Assembly: GCF_029541745.1 (NCBI RefSeq) | Contig: NZ_CP089746.1 | Span: 2,604,001-2,668,000 of the forward strand | Length of the DNA stretch: 64,000 bases | Direction of reading: 5' to 3' | From: Streptomyces sp. LX-29 | Lineage (GTDB): Bacteria > Actinomycetota > Actinomycetes > Streptomycetales > Streptomycetaceae | Shown here: positions 34,638 to 45,768 of the stretch, piece by piece | Layout of the letters: every line of letters begins with the position of its first letter | How positions within the stretch are numbered: the stretch's first letter is position 1 | The notes under the pieces: generated by a model | Seen by the model: only the letters and a program-made list of their open reading frames with translations | Database searches by the model: none | What the model was told of the DNA's origin: nothing | Translations under genes and position numbers: made by a program

Positions 34638-34743
34638 GATATAGAGCCCGTCGAGTATCGGCGGGTCGTTCCACGAATGCGGATGCCCGGTCGGTGGCCC
34701 GATCGGCTCCAAACCGACCGCCTTCCGCGCGCGCATCGACTGC

Positions 34744-37005
<2,262 letters not shown>

Positions 37006-37024
37006 CGCCGGCACAGCGCCCGGG

Positions 37025-37061
37025 GGAAGGGCCCGATCCGCGACGCGGGTCGGGCCCTTCC
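37025..37061 (+). terminator. Terminator after DEAD-box helicase
   Basis: GGAAGGGCCCGA pairs with TCGGGCCCTTCC around a 13-base loop that can itself pair (CCGCGACGCGG), 19 bp after the helicase stop. Confidence 0.85.
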
Positions 37062-37118
37062 GCGTGCCGCCTCCGGCCCTCGGGACACGCCCGCCGGACA
37101 GGCCCTACCCTCGGGGCC

Positions 37119-37994
37119 ATGAGCACACCGCCCACCCTCACGCTCCCTCCGTGCGCCGGCGCCTACCGGCTGGAGACGGCGCGCGGATCGTTCGCCGTGC
37201 ACGACGCGCGCCCCGTCCCGGGGGCCGGGCCGGTGCGCGGCACGGCGCTGCTGGTGCCCGGCTTCACCGGGAGCAAGGAAGACTTCATCGCGCTCCTGGA
37301 GCCGCTGGCCGCCGCGGGCTTCCGCGCGGTCGCGGTCGACGGGCGCGGCCAGCACGAGAGCGGCGGTCCCCGGGACGAGGCCGCGTACGCACAGGACGAG
37401 CTGGCCCGGGACGTCCTGGCGCAGGCCGCCGCGCTCGGCGGCGGGCGGGTGCATGTGCTGGGGCACTCGCTGGGCGGGCTGATCGTGCGCGCCGCCGTGC
37501 TGCGCGACCCCGCCCCGTTCGCCTCGGTCACCCTGATGAGCTCGGGGCCGGCCGCCATCTCCACTCCCCAACAGGCCCGGACGAAGCTGCTGCTGGACGC
37601 GCTCGCCGTACTCGACATGGAGGCGGTCTGGCAGGCGATGCGCGAACTCGACCCGCCGGAGGCCGCCGAGTCGGGCACGCCCGCGGACATCCGGGAGTTC
37701 CTGCACCGCCGCTGGCTGGGCACCGTACCCGAGCAACTGATGGCCACCGGGCGGCAGTTGCTGTCCGAGCCGGATCGGGTGGCGGAGCTGTCGGAGGCGC
37801 CACTGCCCAAGCACGTGCTCTCCGGAGAGGCCGACTACGCCTGGCCGGTACCGCTGATGGACGCGATGGCCGAGCGGCTGGCGGCGCACCGCACGGTGAT
37901 CGCGGGTGCGGATCACTCCCCCAACGCGGAGCGGCCGCGCGACACGGCCCAGGCGCTGTCCCGCTTCTGGCAGGGTGTCAGCGCGGACGGCTGA
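37119..37994 (+). CDS. Alpha/beta hydrolase
   Basis: A 291-residue alpha/beta-hydrolase: oxyanion loop VPGFTGSKEDF, nucleophile elbow GHSLGG (~111-116), acid in SGEADYAWP and catalytic His in GADHSPNAE. No signal peptide. Substrate unknown. ATG 37119; the gene stands alone between the helicase terminator and the converging NYN-domain gene. Confidence 0.9.
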   Translation: MSTPPTLTLPPCAGAYRLETARGSFAVHDARPVPGAGPVRGTALLVPGFTGSKEDFIALLEPLAAAGFRAVAVDGRGQHESGGPRDEAAYAQDELARDVLAQAAALGGGRVHVLGHSLGGLIVRAAVLRDPAPFASVTLMSSGPAAISTPQQARTKLLLDALAVLDMEAVWQAMRELDPPEAAESGTPADIREFLHRRWLGTVPEQLMATGRQLLSEPDRVAELSEAPLPKHVLSGEADYAWPVPLMDAMAERLAAHRTVIAGADHSPNAERPRDTAQALSRFWQGVSADG

Positions 37995-38099
37995 TCCGTC
38001 GACGGCGGCGCCCCGCGGTCGTCGGCGTGCGCGACGTCGCACGGCCGGGGCCCGCTCCGGCCCGCCGCCGGGGACGGCCCTCGTGTGTGGTCGTCCGGC

Positions 38100-39047
38100 T
38101 CAGTACTGCGCCTGGAGGTGCTCCCAGAAGCCGTCGCGCAGCGCGCGCCGCAGGTCGGCGTGGGCGCGCAGGGAGAGCCGCAGCAACTGCTCGGCCTCGA
38201 TGAGCAGCTCCTGGTCGACCGAGCCGGGCAGATAGGGCCGACCCGGGAGCAGGTCGGCGAGCGCCTCGCGACCGCGCGAGGAGAGCCACTGGGCCGCGAC
38301 CTGGGCGCCGACGAACCGCACCTCGTCTCGGGGCGGCACCGCCCCGCCGCCGGGTTGCTCGCCGTGCGGCTCGTAGCCCACCGCGCGGCGGGTGAGGTAC
38401 GGCTTGCAGAAGTCGAGGTCGAAGATGCGCTGGCTGTCGACCTCCCACAACAGGGGCTCGGCCTGGTTCCGCCCCTCGACGGCCTCGATGCCCCACAGGT
38501 GCACCCGCGCGCCGTAGCCCTGCGCGGCCTCGACGGCGGAGACCAGGTCCTCATCCCCGCCGATCAGCACGGCGTCGCCGATGGCGCGGTGCCGGGCGAG
38601 CGATTCGAGGTCGTTGCGGATGAGGGAGTCGACGCCCTTCTGCTGGTTGTTGGCGTTGAGGTTGCCGAGCCTGACCTTGACGTCGGGGAGCTCGGCGATG
38701 CCCTGCTGCTCGGCGGTGTGGATGCGCCGCCGGGCGCCGTCGTACCAGTAGACCCGCAGCAGTCTGCTGTCCGGGAAGATCATGCGGGCCTTGTCGATGA
38801 ACGCCTCGATCAGCCCCTCGGCGTCCAGCTCGAAGGCTCTGCGGTCCTCCGTGCCCGCCACCAGCCGACCGGTCGCCGCGTAGACATACCCCGCGTCGAC
38901 GAATATCGCATGGGTGGAGGGCGTGGTCGCGACCTCGGCGAGCACCCGTTGCAGCAGCTCGTTGGTGCGGTCGAGCGCGGCGACGATCCCGCTGAGGTCC
39001 GGCTGCGCGGAGGGCTGCGGCTGGCCCGAAGGCGTGACGTGATTCAT
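38100..39047 (-). CDS. NYN/LabA-like (PIN-like) domain protein
   Basis: A 315-residue protein with an NYN domain of the LabA/DUF88 group: FVDAGYVY (first acid), GVDSLIRNDLESL, IGGDEDLVSAVEAAQGYG and the following strand ARVHLWGIE. The conserved Asp residues form a PIN-like metal site, so RNase activity is expected for the family. A C-terminal ~90-residue region is helical and of unknown role. ATG 39047 is the start; its promoter lies in the A+T-rich segment shared with the divergent 50-residue gene. Confidence 0.87.
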   Translation of the reverse strand: MNHVTPSGQPQPSAQPDLSGIVAALDRTNELLQRVLAEVATTPSTHAIFVDAGYVYAATGRLVAGTEDRRAFELDAEGLIEAFIDKARMIFPDSRLLRVYWYDGARRRIHTAEQQGIAELPDVKVRLGNLNANNQQKGVDSLIRNDLESLARHRAIGDAVLIGGDEDLVSAVEAAQGYGARVHLWGIEAVEGRNQAEPLLWEVDSQRIFDLDFCKPYLTRRAVGYEPHGEQPGGGAVPPRDEVRFVGAQVAAQWLSSRGREALADLLPGRPYLPGSVDQELLIEAEQLLRLSLRAHADLRRALRDGFWEHLQAQY

Positions 39048-39109
39048 ACGCGGCTCATTGTCCTGGCGGTTGCGCGGGCCGCACAAGGCGTGCCGCCCGC
39101 AACGAATCC

Positions 39110-39160
39110 TTTACGCATCAGTAATTAGTCTCGCGAAAATTTTCGTTAGCGTAGGGAATG
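39110..39160. promoter_or_regulatory. A+T-rich divergent promoter region with palindrome
   Basis: Between the NYN gene and the small ORF is an unusually A+T-rich patch containing the 12-bp perfect palindrome CGAAAATTTTCG at 39134-39145, flanked by TAATTAGTC and GTTAGCGTAGG. It is a candidate operator or promoter core for one or both genes. Confidence 0.5.
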
Positions 39161-39265
39161 TTTGCAGGGTGCACCCCGTTGTACACCTACGGAGCGCACG
39201 GCACGGTAGCCGTACGCGTCCATTCCATCAGTTCTCCGCAGGAGGATCAGACGAAGGGAGAAGCC

Positions 39266-39418
39266 ATGCGCTTCGAGATCATGCGCCTCGACGACACCGA
39301 CGGCCTCGCCGTGGACAGCACCGTCGTGGACGCCGCCTCCGTCGACCGGATCGTGCAGCAGGCCGCAGCGATAGGCCAGCGCATCTACATCCGCCCAGCC
39401 GAATCCGCCGTCCGGTAA
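39266..39418 (+). CDS. Small conserved protein (50 aa), function unknown
   Basis: A 50-residue frame from ATG 39266 behind GAAGGGAGAAGCC. The product is MRFEIMRLDDTDG at its start and RIYIRPAESAVR at its end, with no cysteine or membrane segment. G+C at third positions is high, a good ribosome binding site precedes it and a terminator follows, so it is likely expressed. Confidence 0.7.
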   Translation: MRFEIMRLDDTDGLAVDSTVVDAASVDRIVQQAAAIGQRIYIRPAESAVR

Positions 39419-39449
39419 CCGCCGGGCCGGCACGGCACCCCACGAACGT

Positions 39450-39487
39450 CGAAGCGCCCCCGTGCCTGTGTGCACGGGGGCGCTTCG
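39450..39487. terminator. Bidirectional terminator
   Basis: CGAAGCGCCCCCGTGC pairs perfectly with its complement across a 6-base loop. It lies between the small ORF stop (39418) and the converging marC stop (39536). Confidence 0.88.
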
Positions 39488-39535
39488 TCGCCGCGTTGAA
39501 CAGCGCAGGTCAGACGGTGGGGCGAGCGGGCGACG

Positions 39536-40141
39536 TCAGGACGACTGGATCACCTGGGTGACGCCGTTGATGATCTGCTGCACCGCCAGCGCCGAGAGCA
39601 TCATGCCCGCCAGACGGGTGACCAGCACCACGCCGCCGTCCTTGATCACCCGGATGATCAGCAGCGAGTAGCGCATGGTCAGCCACAGCACCACGTGCAT
39701 CGCCACGATCGCCGCCCACACGGAGATCTGACCGCTGACGCCGTCCGCGTTCTGGACGGCGAGGATCACCGAGACGATGGCGCCGGGACCGGCCAGCAGC
39801 GGCATGCCCAGCGGCACCAGCGCGGCGTTCACGTCCTTCGTCTGCGTCGGCTCCTCGGACTTCCCGGTGAGCAGGTCGAGCGCGATGAGCAGGAGCAGCA
39901 GTCCGCCCGCGATCATCAGCGCCGGGACCGAGACATGCAGGTAGTCGAGGATCTGCTGGCCCGCCACGCCGAAGACGGCGATGACGCCGAAGGCGACCGA
40001 GGCCGCCTGCCAGGCCATCTTGCGCTGCGTCTTGACCGGACGCCCGGAGGTCAACGCCAGGAAGATCGGCGTGATCCCGGGCGGGTCCATGATGACAAAA
40101 AGGGTGAGAAAGAGGGATCCGAAAATGGCGGTGTCGAACAC
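39536..40141 (-). CDS. MarC family membrane protein
   Basis: A 201-residue protein with six hydrophobic segments and MarC landmarks: MDPPGITPIFLALT, then VPLGMPLLAGPGAI in the middle and RLAGMMLSALAVQQIINGV at the end. MarC proteins are inner membrane proteins of unknown function, earlier and wrongly linked to multiple antibiotic resistance. The start is GTG 40141, reading VFDTAIFGSLF. Confidence 0.93.
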   Translation of the reverse strand: MFDTAIFGSLFLTLFVIMDPPGITPIFLALTSGRPVKTQRKMAWQAASVAFGVIAVFGVAGQQILDYLHVSVPALMIAGGLLLLLIALDLLTGKSEEPTQTKDVNAALVPLGMPLLAGPGAIVSVILAVQNADGVSGQISVWAAIVAMHVVLWLTMRYSLLIIRVIKDGGVVLVTRLAGMMLSALAVQQIINGVTQVIQSS

Positions 40142-40378
40142 GATGATGGCCTTGCGAGGTGGTACGAGCAGGGGCGGTGGCGGCCGCGCGAGGGCGCGGG
40201 GCGCGCCGGCGGCACTACGAAGTCGGGAGGGGAGACAGGCGGACGGGGTCGAGCACGGGGGACGCCGCCGATGCGGGGGCGCGCCGCTTTCACGCGGGAC
40301 GCGTCGCTCGAACGGCTCAGCCGGTGGTGACGACCTCGCCGGACCCGTCGGCTCCGCTCAGCGGAGGCCCGGGGCGGA

Positions 40379-41266
40379 TCAGCCGCCCGTGCCCGGGACC
40401 GGGAACGCCCCGGTCGCCCGGCGTGTGATCTCGCCGTAGATCTCGGGGTCGGTCGTGTACTCCCCGAGTCGACAGGTCTTGCGGCTGCCGTGGTAGTCGC
40501 TGGAGCCCGTGGCGAGCAGGTTGAAGTCGGCGGCCAGGCCGCGCAGCCGGGCGCGGGTGGCCTCGTCGTGCTCCATGTGATCGATCTCGATGCCGTCGAG
40601 GCCCGCGGCGGCCAGTTCGGCTATCGCGCTCTCGGGCACGCACTGCCCGCGCTTGACGGCCAGCGGGTGCGCGAAGACGGCGACCCCGCCCGCGCCCTTG
40701 ATCAGCCGGATCGCGTCGAAGGGGTCGAGCTCGTGCTTCTCCACGTACGCCCGGCCGCCGTCCGCGAGCCAGTCGCTGGTGAAGGCGTCCGAGACGCTCG
40801 CCACCACGCCCAGCTCCACCATGGCGGTGGCGACGTGCGGACGTCCGACGGCCACCCCGTCCGATGTGCCGCCGCTCCGCCCGCTCGGGATACCGGCGAT
40901 CTCGGCGACCCGCTCCCAGGTGATCGGCACCCCCAGCTCCCGCAGCTTGGCGACCATGCCCTGGGCGCGCGGCACCCGGTCGTCGCGCACCAGCTCGCGC
41001 TCGCGGGCCAGCTCGGGCTCGTACGGGTCGAAGAGGTACGCCAGCATGTGCAGGCTCACGCCGTCGAGTCGGCAGGACAGCTCGGCTCCGGTGACCAGGG
41101 TCAGCCCGGGCGGCAGCGCGGCCTTGGCCTCGTCGTGGCCGGCGACCGTGTCGTGGTCGGTGAGGGCGACGACGTCCAGCCCGGCCGCGGAGGCGGCGCG
41201 CACCAGTTCGGCGGGGGTGTCCGTGCCGTCCGACGCCGTGGAGTGGGTGTGCAGATCGATGCGCAC
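40379..41266 (-). CDS. PHP-domain phosphoesterase (TrpH/YciV-like)
   Basis: A 295-residue PHP protein: RIDLHTHSTASDGTDTPAEL (first metal ligands), ALTDHDTVAGHDEA, a GAELSC acid, GVAVFAHP, a DGIEIDH strand and ATGSSDYHG supply the trinuclear metal site. Relatives hydrolyse 3',5'-nucleoside bisphosphates or short RNAs 5'-3'. GTG 41266 is the start. It lies alone between marC and the zinc-ribbon gene, all on the minus strand. Confidence 0.92.
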   Translation of the reverse strand: MRIDLHTHSTASDGTDTPAELVRAASAAGLDVVALTDHDTVAGHDEAKAALPPGLTLVTGAELSCRLDGVSLHMLAYLFDPYEPELARERELVRDDRVPRAQGMVAKLRELGVPITWERVAEIAGIPSGRSGGTSDGVAVGRPHVATAMVELGVVASVSDAFTSDWLADGGRAYVEKHELDPFDAIRLIKGAGGVAVFAHPLAVKRGQCVPESAIAELAAAGLDGIEIDHMEHDEATRARLRGLAADFNLLATGSSDYHGSRKTCRLGEYTTDPEIYGEITRRATGAFPVPGTGG

Positions 41267-41445
41267 GACGCGTACTCCAAGCTGTGGCAGACGGGGGGAC
41301 GGGACGCTCTACTCTACCGGGACTTGGGCACATCCCCGGAACGGCGTCATCCGCCCGGAAGATCCGCGGCGGTGACGCGGCGGCGGCATCGGACCGCGGT
41401 CCTCGGGCGAACTCGCCGGGACCCGCTCTCGGCCTCCCGGCGTGC

Positions 41446-42084
41446 CTAGCCGATGATCCGGGGCGACAGCGCCCCGCACGGCAGCAGATCCGTCTCCGCC
41501 CCGGCGTCCCGCAGGTCGGTGAGGACCAGTTCGTCATAGAGCATCAGCCCGGACTGCTCGGGCCACACGACCGCCCACAACCACAGTCCGCGCGCCTCGC
41601 CCGCGAACACCGCGCGGTCGTCCGGCGTGCCCTCGACATGCCACAGCGGGGTCGGCCGCCCGGCGGCGAGCACCTTGACGTGCGGCGGCCGGTTCACACA
41701 CATGGACGGGCCAGGGTCCGGGCCGTCGATTCCCGCATAGCGCGCGCCGAGCCCCACGCCGAGCTCCTCGGCGATCAGCAGCAACTCCCCCGGACCGCCC
41801 AGCGGGCCGGGGCCGGAGCAGGCCACGGCGGTGGCCCGGCCGCCGCTGCGGTCGTCACCCGCGGCGGCCACACCGGTGAACAGCCAACCGATCGGCAGTG
41901 GCCACGGCATCCACACCGGCACCCGCGCTCGGTTCACCACGACCGCCAGTGCTTCGACGCTCGGCGGCACCACCGGCTGCAGAGGGTGCACGGTGCCGTG
42001 CACGCCGCACTGCCAGGAGTCGGCAAAGAGACCGGGCGCCCGCACCCGGCCACCGCACTTCGGGCAACTGGGTTCGCCCCTCAT
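41446..42084 (-). CDS. Conserved streptomycete protein with N-terminal zinc ribbon
   Basis: A 212-residue protein of unknown function (I believe DUF6758). It opens with CPKCGG and a second half-knuckle WQCGVHG, forming a likely Cys/His zinc ribbon, then a hydrophobic WMPWPLPIGWLFTGVA segment and a mixed domain ending in LMLYDELVLTDLRDAG. ATG 42084. It is 168 bp from the SUFU-domain gene on the same strand. Confidence 0.78.
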   Translation of the reverse strand: MRGEPSCPKCGGRVRAPGLFADSWQCGVHGTVHPLQPVVPPSVEALAVVVNRARVPVWMPWPLPIGWLFTGVAAAGDDRSGGRATAVACSGPGPLGGPGELLLIAEELGVGLGARYAGIDGPDPGPSMCVNRPPHVKVLAAGRPTPLWHVEGTPDDRAVFAGEARGLWLWAVVWPEQSGLMLYDELVLTDLRDAGAETDLLPCGALSPRIIG

Positions 42085-42251
42085 AGGGCCCCACGGTCCT
42101 CCGTGGTCGCCGTCACGTCAAGGACGATCACCCGTCCGGAGGGAGTCTCCGCCCATGCGGCCCGCACGCGGACGCCTGACGCCCGCCCGAACGGCGCACG
42201 GTCCGCACGGCCCGCGCGCACCGCTCCGGTCGCCGCGCCGCCGCCGCGCCC

Positions 42252-42884
42252 CTAGTCGCTCAGCCGCACGCCCTCGCGCAGCGGGTCCCGCAGATCGGTG
42301 CCGTGGCGCAGCCAGCGCTCCCGCAGGGCCGCGGCGCCGTGCACCCGCTTCCAGGCGGCCTCGTTGGGCGTCATGGGCAGCAGCGGGAGGAAGCGCACGG
42401 GCTCGCGGGGCGCGTCGAGCTCCAGGTCGGGTACCAGACCGCCGGGTTCCGCGACCAGCACCGAGCTGAAGGGCGCTCCCGGCCACAGCGGCTCGCCGAG
42501 GTCCAGGGAGTTGCCGGGGGCCACGACCAGGCCCTCGACCTGGGGCGAGGCGGCGAACACGGCCAGCGGGCGGAGCACCTTGTCCAGGTCCGCGCCGGGC
42601 ACCCGGCCGACGCGCACCGACAGCACCAGCTCCGCGCGCGGGCCGCGCAGCGGGTCGGCGACGACGGCGGTGGGGTCGGTCATCGGGCGGTCCGACATCC
42701 CGAGCGTGGCGTAGCGGACGATGTCCTCCCCACCGGTCACATCCGCCGGCCCGTCGCCCGAGCCACCGCTGAAGCGGAGCACCTCGATGCGGTCCGTGCC
42801 CAGGAAGGTCACCGCCGCGCGGGCGTCCGGTTCACCCAGCGCGGAAAGCAACCGGGCCTCGACCAGCTGAAGAACGTCAGACAT
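42252..42884 (-). CDS. Suppressor-of-fused (SUFU) domain protein
   Basis: A 210-residue SUFU-like protein: an ITFLGTDR-like strand (VTFLGTDRIEVLRF), IVRYATLGMSDRPM, RAELVLSVR, and the late VRFLPLLPMTPNEAAW that is diagnostic for bacterial SUFU-domain proteins. Function in bacteria is unclear; some are immunity proteins to toxins, but no toxin gene is adjacent. ATG 42884 (MSDVLQLVEARL) is chosen over a GTG at 42917. Confidence 0.88.
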   Translation of the reverse strand: MSDVLQLVEARLLSALGEPDARAAVTFLGTDRIEVLRFSGGSGDGPADVTGGEDIVRYATLGMSDRPMTDPTAVVADPLRGPRAELVLSVRVGRVPGADLDKVLRPLAVFAASPQVEGLVVAPGNSLDLGEPLWPGAPFSSVLVAEPGGLVPDLELDAPREPVRFLPLLPMTPNEAAWKRVHGAAALRERWLRHGTDLRDPLREGVRLSD

Positions 42885-43364
42885 GGATCGAGCATAGGTC
42901 GCGTATCGAACAAGCAAAGCGGCGAGTAAACGTTCTGTCGGCTGGTAGCCTTGACGCCTGCCCAGGAGAGTACGTCGTCCCCCAGCGGGGACCGGCCGGA
43001 GGAGGTGGGGCTGCGGTGGATCCTAGTCGACCGTGCAGTACCGACGGCTCTTCCGTCCTCCCACCTGGTCGCGTTCTCCGGTGCCCTTGATGATCCCAGC
43101 CCTTCCGTACCCCACCGCTCAGCGGTGAAACCCAGGAAGTGGCCCGGCGCCCGCAGCACTTGACGGTAGACGACGGTTGAGCGTCTCGCCCCGCTTTACC
43201 CGTTCTTCTGCGAAATTCTGCGAAGTCCCGTCAGTGTCACCGCGCACTGGAGTGCCGCCCGCTTTGCGGGCGTACGGCCGTGATCCTTCCCGTACGTCCA
43301 CCTTCCGGGCCGCGCTGCGCCCCGCGCGAGGCATGCTGACGGCCGGCCCGTGAAGGAGCCCGCC
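42885..43364 (+). promoter_or_regulatory. Structured 480-bp region upstream of corA
   Basis: A TAGCCT -10-like box at 42946-42951 could start a ~400-nt leader. The leader contains hairpins at 42979-42994 (GTCCCC-GGGGAC), 43052-43066 (GACGG-CCGTC), 43115-43127 (ACCGC-GCGGT) and a GCCCGC-GCGGGC stem near 43257, and a purine-rich GGAGGAGGTGGGG tract that can pair with a CCTCCCACCT tract about 60 bases later. Its G+C is lower than in the neighbouring genes. It may be a regulatory RNA for magnesium transport. Confidence 0.5.
43016..43090 (+). CDS. Candidate 24-codon leader ORF before corA
   Basis: GTG 43016 follows GGAGGAGG with good spacing and opens a 24-codon frame beginning VDPSRP and ending RVLRCP, with five prolines and several codons rare in Streptomyces (CCT, AGT, CGA, TCT, GTT). 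The ribosome binding site can be masked by the CCTCCCACC inside the frame. The Asp-Pro start recalls MgtL-type leaders that sense magnesium through ribosome instability. Evidence for translation is only the ribosome binding site and position. Confidence 0.4.
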   Translation: MDPSRPCSTDGSSVLPPGRVLRCP

Positions 43365-44483
43365 ATGTCGATGATCCGCGACCTGCGCGCAGCCGTCCGC
43401 CCCGCCCTGCGGCGCGGCCACACCCCGCACGAGTACGACCGGTACGACACCACCCGTGACCCCTCGGCATCGAGCGCGATCGTCGACTGCGCCGTCTACC
43501 GCGAGGGCAAGCGGGTCAGCGACCACATCACCCCCTCGGAGGCGATGGCGCGGGTGCGCGCCGACGGCGGCTTCGCGTGGATCGGGATGCACGAGCCGAC
43601 GGAGCATGAATTCGCCGGCATCGCCGCGGAGTTCGGGCTGCACCCGCTCGCCGTGGAGGACGCGGTGCACGCGCACCAGCGCCCCAAGCTGGAGCGGTAC
43701 GACGACACCCTGTTCACCGTCTTCAAGACGATCCACTACGTGGAGCACGCCGAACTCACCGCCACCAGCGAGGTGGTGGAGACCGGCGAGGTGATGTGCT
43801 TCACCGGCAGGGACTTCATCGTGACCGTCCGGCACGGCGGCCAGGGCTCGTTGCGCGCGCTGCGGCACCGGCTCCAGGACGACCCGGAGCTGCTCGCCAA
43901 GGGCCCCTCGGCGGTGCTGCACGCCATCGCCGACCAGGTGGTGGACGGCTACATCGCGGTCGCGGACGCGGTGCAGGACGACATCGACGAGGTGGAGATC
44001 GACGTCTTCAGCTCCGGGCCCAGCGGCGGTGCCGCACGCGGCGGCGACGCCGGCCGGATCTACCAGCTCAAGCGGGAGGTACTGGAGTTCAAGCGCGCCG
44101 TCTCCCCGCTGCTGCGGCCGATGCAGCTGCTGAGCGAGCGCCCGATGCGGCTGATCGACCCGGACATCCAGAAGTACTTCCGCGACGTCGCCGACCACCT
44201 GGCGCGCGTCACCGAGCAGGTCGTCTCCTTCGACGACCTCCTCAACTCCATCCTCCAGGCCAACCTGGCCCAGGCGACGGTCGCCCAGAACGAGGACATG
44301 CGCAAGATCACCGCCTGGGCGGCGATCATCGCCGTCCCCACCATGATCTGCGGTGTCTACGGCATGAACTTCGACCACATGCCGGAGACCCACTGGCGGT
44401 ACGGCTATCCGACGGTGATGACCGCCATCGTCGCCATCTGCTGTGTCATGCACCGCAGTTTCAAGCGCAACGGCTGGCTGTAG
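43365..44483 (+). CDS. corA: CorA family magnesium/cobalt transporter
   Basis: A 372-residue CorA: large N-terminal cytosolic alpha/beta and helical domain, two C-terminal membrane helices, and the selectivity-filter motif YGMNF followed by the MPETHW loop. CorA pentamers import Mg2+ (and Co2+) down the electrical gradient. ATG 43365 is 7 bases after AAGGAG; GTG 43350 is in frame but would overlap the ribosome binding site. The long structured upstream region may regulate it. MgtE-domain and Mrp genes follow within 6 kb as in mycobacteria. Confidence 0.95.
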   Translation: MSMIRDLRAAVRPALRRGHTPHEYDRYDTTRDPSASSAIVDCAVYREGKRVSDHITPSEAMARVRADGGFAWIGMHEPTEHEFAGIAAEFGLHPLAVEDAVHAHQRPKLERYDDTLFTVFKTIHYVEHAELTATSEVVETGEVMCFTGRDFIVTVRHGGQGSLRALRHRLQDDPELLAKGPSAVLHAIADQVVDGYIAVADAVQDDIDEVEIDVFSSGPSGGAARGGDAGRIYQLKREVLEFKRAVSPLLRPMQLLSERPMRLIDPDIQKYFRDVADHLARVTEQVVSFDDLLNSILQANLAQATVAQNEDMRKITAWAAIIAVPTMICGVYGMNFDHMPETHWRYGYPTVMTAIVAICCVMHRSFKRNGWL

Positions 44484-44535
44484 CACGGCGCGGAGACCCG
44501 GGCGGGCGCGCCCCCGCCCGGCCGGCCCGCCCCGC

Positions 44536-45483
44536 TCAGGAGCTCTCCTTGCGGCCCGCCGCGATGACCAGGGCCAGTCCGGCCAGGATCACCACCAGCG
44601 CCGGGTAGGCGGCCGCCGGCGGGGTCTGTCCCAGCCACACCGCCGCGATGAGGGCCGCGCCCGGGGTCTCCAGGAGGATCGCGGTCGAGGTCACCGACGG
44701 TCCCAGGCCCTTGACCACCCGATTGATCAACGTGTGGCCGAGCAGCTGCGCGGTGAGCGTCAACAGCGCCAACTTCAGCCAGGTCTCGCCGCTGTAGCCG
44801 CCCAGCGAGGCGCCGGTCACCAGGCAGGTGACCAACAGCAGGACCGCGGTCGTGGTGTAACAGACGTACGTGTAAGCCGTGGTGCTCGCCGTACGCCGCA
44901 CCTCGGAGCCCAACAGCACATAGCCGGCAGCCGCCATGCCACCCGCCAGCGCCAGCGCGTCGCCGGCGAGCGCCCGGGGCGACAGCGACAGGTCCACTCC
45001 GGTCAGGATGACCACGCCGAGGAAGGCCAGCACCATGCCCGCCCAGGCCAGCGCGGACGGGCGGTGACCGCGCAGCCGCAGTATCAGGGCCGTCCAGATC
45101 GGGGTGGTGGTGGCCAGCGCGGTGGACGAGGCCACCGAGGTCATGCGCAGGCTCGGCAGCCACAGCCCGAAGTGCAGCGCCAGCAGCGCACCGGAGGCGA
45201 CCGACAGCAGCAGCGCCCGGCGCCCAAGCGTCCGCAGCTCCACCCGGTGCCGGCGGCGCAACAGCACCAGCGGGCTCAAGGCCCCGACCGCCATCGCGTT
45301 CCGCCAGAACGCCACCGCCAGCGCCGGGGCCACCGTGCCCGCGATCAGCGGCGCCGACAGCGAGACTCCGGCGATCGCGACGGCCAGCAGCGCGATGTCC
45401 AGCCGCACGGCCCCCGCGGACGGAGCCGAGGGAGCGGTGGCTGTGGCGGGAGCTGACGCGGCACGGGTACGGGCGGTATACAC
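44536..45483 (-). CDS. EamA/DMT superfamily transporter
   Basis: A 315-residue drug/metabolite-type transporter with ten hydrophobic segments in two EamA repeats; PLIAGTVAPALAVAFWRNAM in the first and LGHTLINRVVKGLGPS in the second are typical. It likely exports a small metabolite; substrate unknown. GTG 45483 is assigned; the first ~25 residues (Ala/Pro/Thr) are disordered. It converges on corA with about 52 bp between stops. Confidence 0.9.
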   Translation of the reverse strand: MYTARTRAASAPATATAPSAPSAGAVRLDIALLAVAIAGVSLSAPLIAGTVAPALAVAFWRNAMAVGALSPLVLLRRRHRVELRTLGRRALLLSVASGALLALHFGLWLPSLRMTSVASSTALATTTPIWTALILRLRGHRPSALAWAGMVLAFLGVVILTGVDLSLSPRALAGDALALAGGMAAAGYVLLGSEVRRTASTTAYTYVCYTTTAVLLLVTCLVTGASLGGYSGETWLKLALLTLTAQLLGHTLINRVVKGLGPSVTSTAILLETPGAALIAAVWLGQTPPAAAYPALVVILAGLALVIAAGRKESS

Positions 45484-45592
45484 ACGCCCAGCGTAAGGGG
45501 CATAAGTGCGCTACGAAACTGTCGTTTCGCATCGCGGGACGGGGCGGGCCGGGGCCGGTAATGGGGGATGCGGCTGAGGCCGGTGGGTCGGG

Positions 45593-45723
45593 TCGGTCCC
45601 GGTCCGGGGCGCCTCCGGGGCAGCATGATGTACGGGCGACGACTCCGAGCCGCGATGGTGCCCCCTCTTTGCCCACACATCACGCGTGAGCACCCCGGAG
45701 ACACCCCTCCCCGCCCCCTCCCG
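45593..45723 (+). repeat. Left arm of ~130-bp inverted repeat
   Basis: The segment from TCGGTCCCGGTCCGG to CCCGCCCCCTCCCG is the reverse complement, with about 12 differences and one 1-bp indel in ~131 bp (roughly 90% identity), of 46340-46469. It lies outside coding sequence, between the EamA transporter start and the 176-residue gene's stop. It contains internal short dyads such as GGGGCGCCTCCGGGG. Confidence 0.93.
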
Positions 45724-45768
45724 TGTCGCGCGGACCCGGCCGCCCGCCATCGGCGCGGGAACCGAGGG

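Noticed and set aside
42951..43163. TTG-initiated 70-codon frame upstream of corA
   Set aside because: Third-position G+C is about 70%, lower than in real genes here, and no domain is visible; the segment looks like an RNA leader instead.
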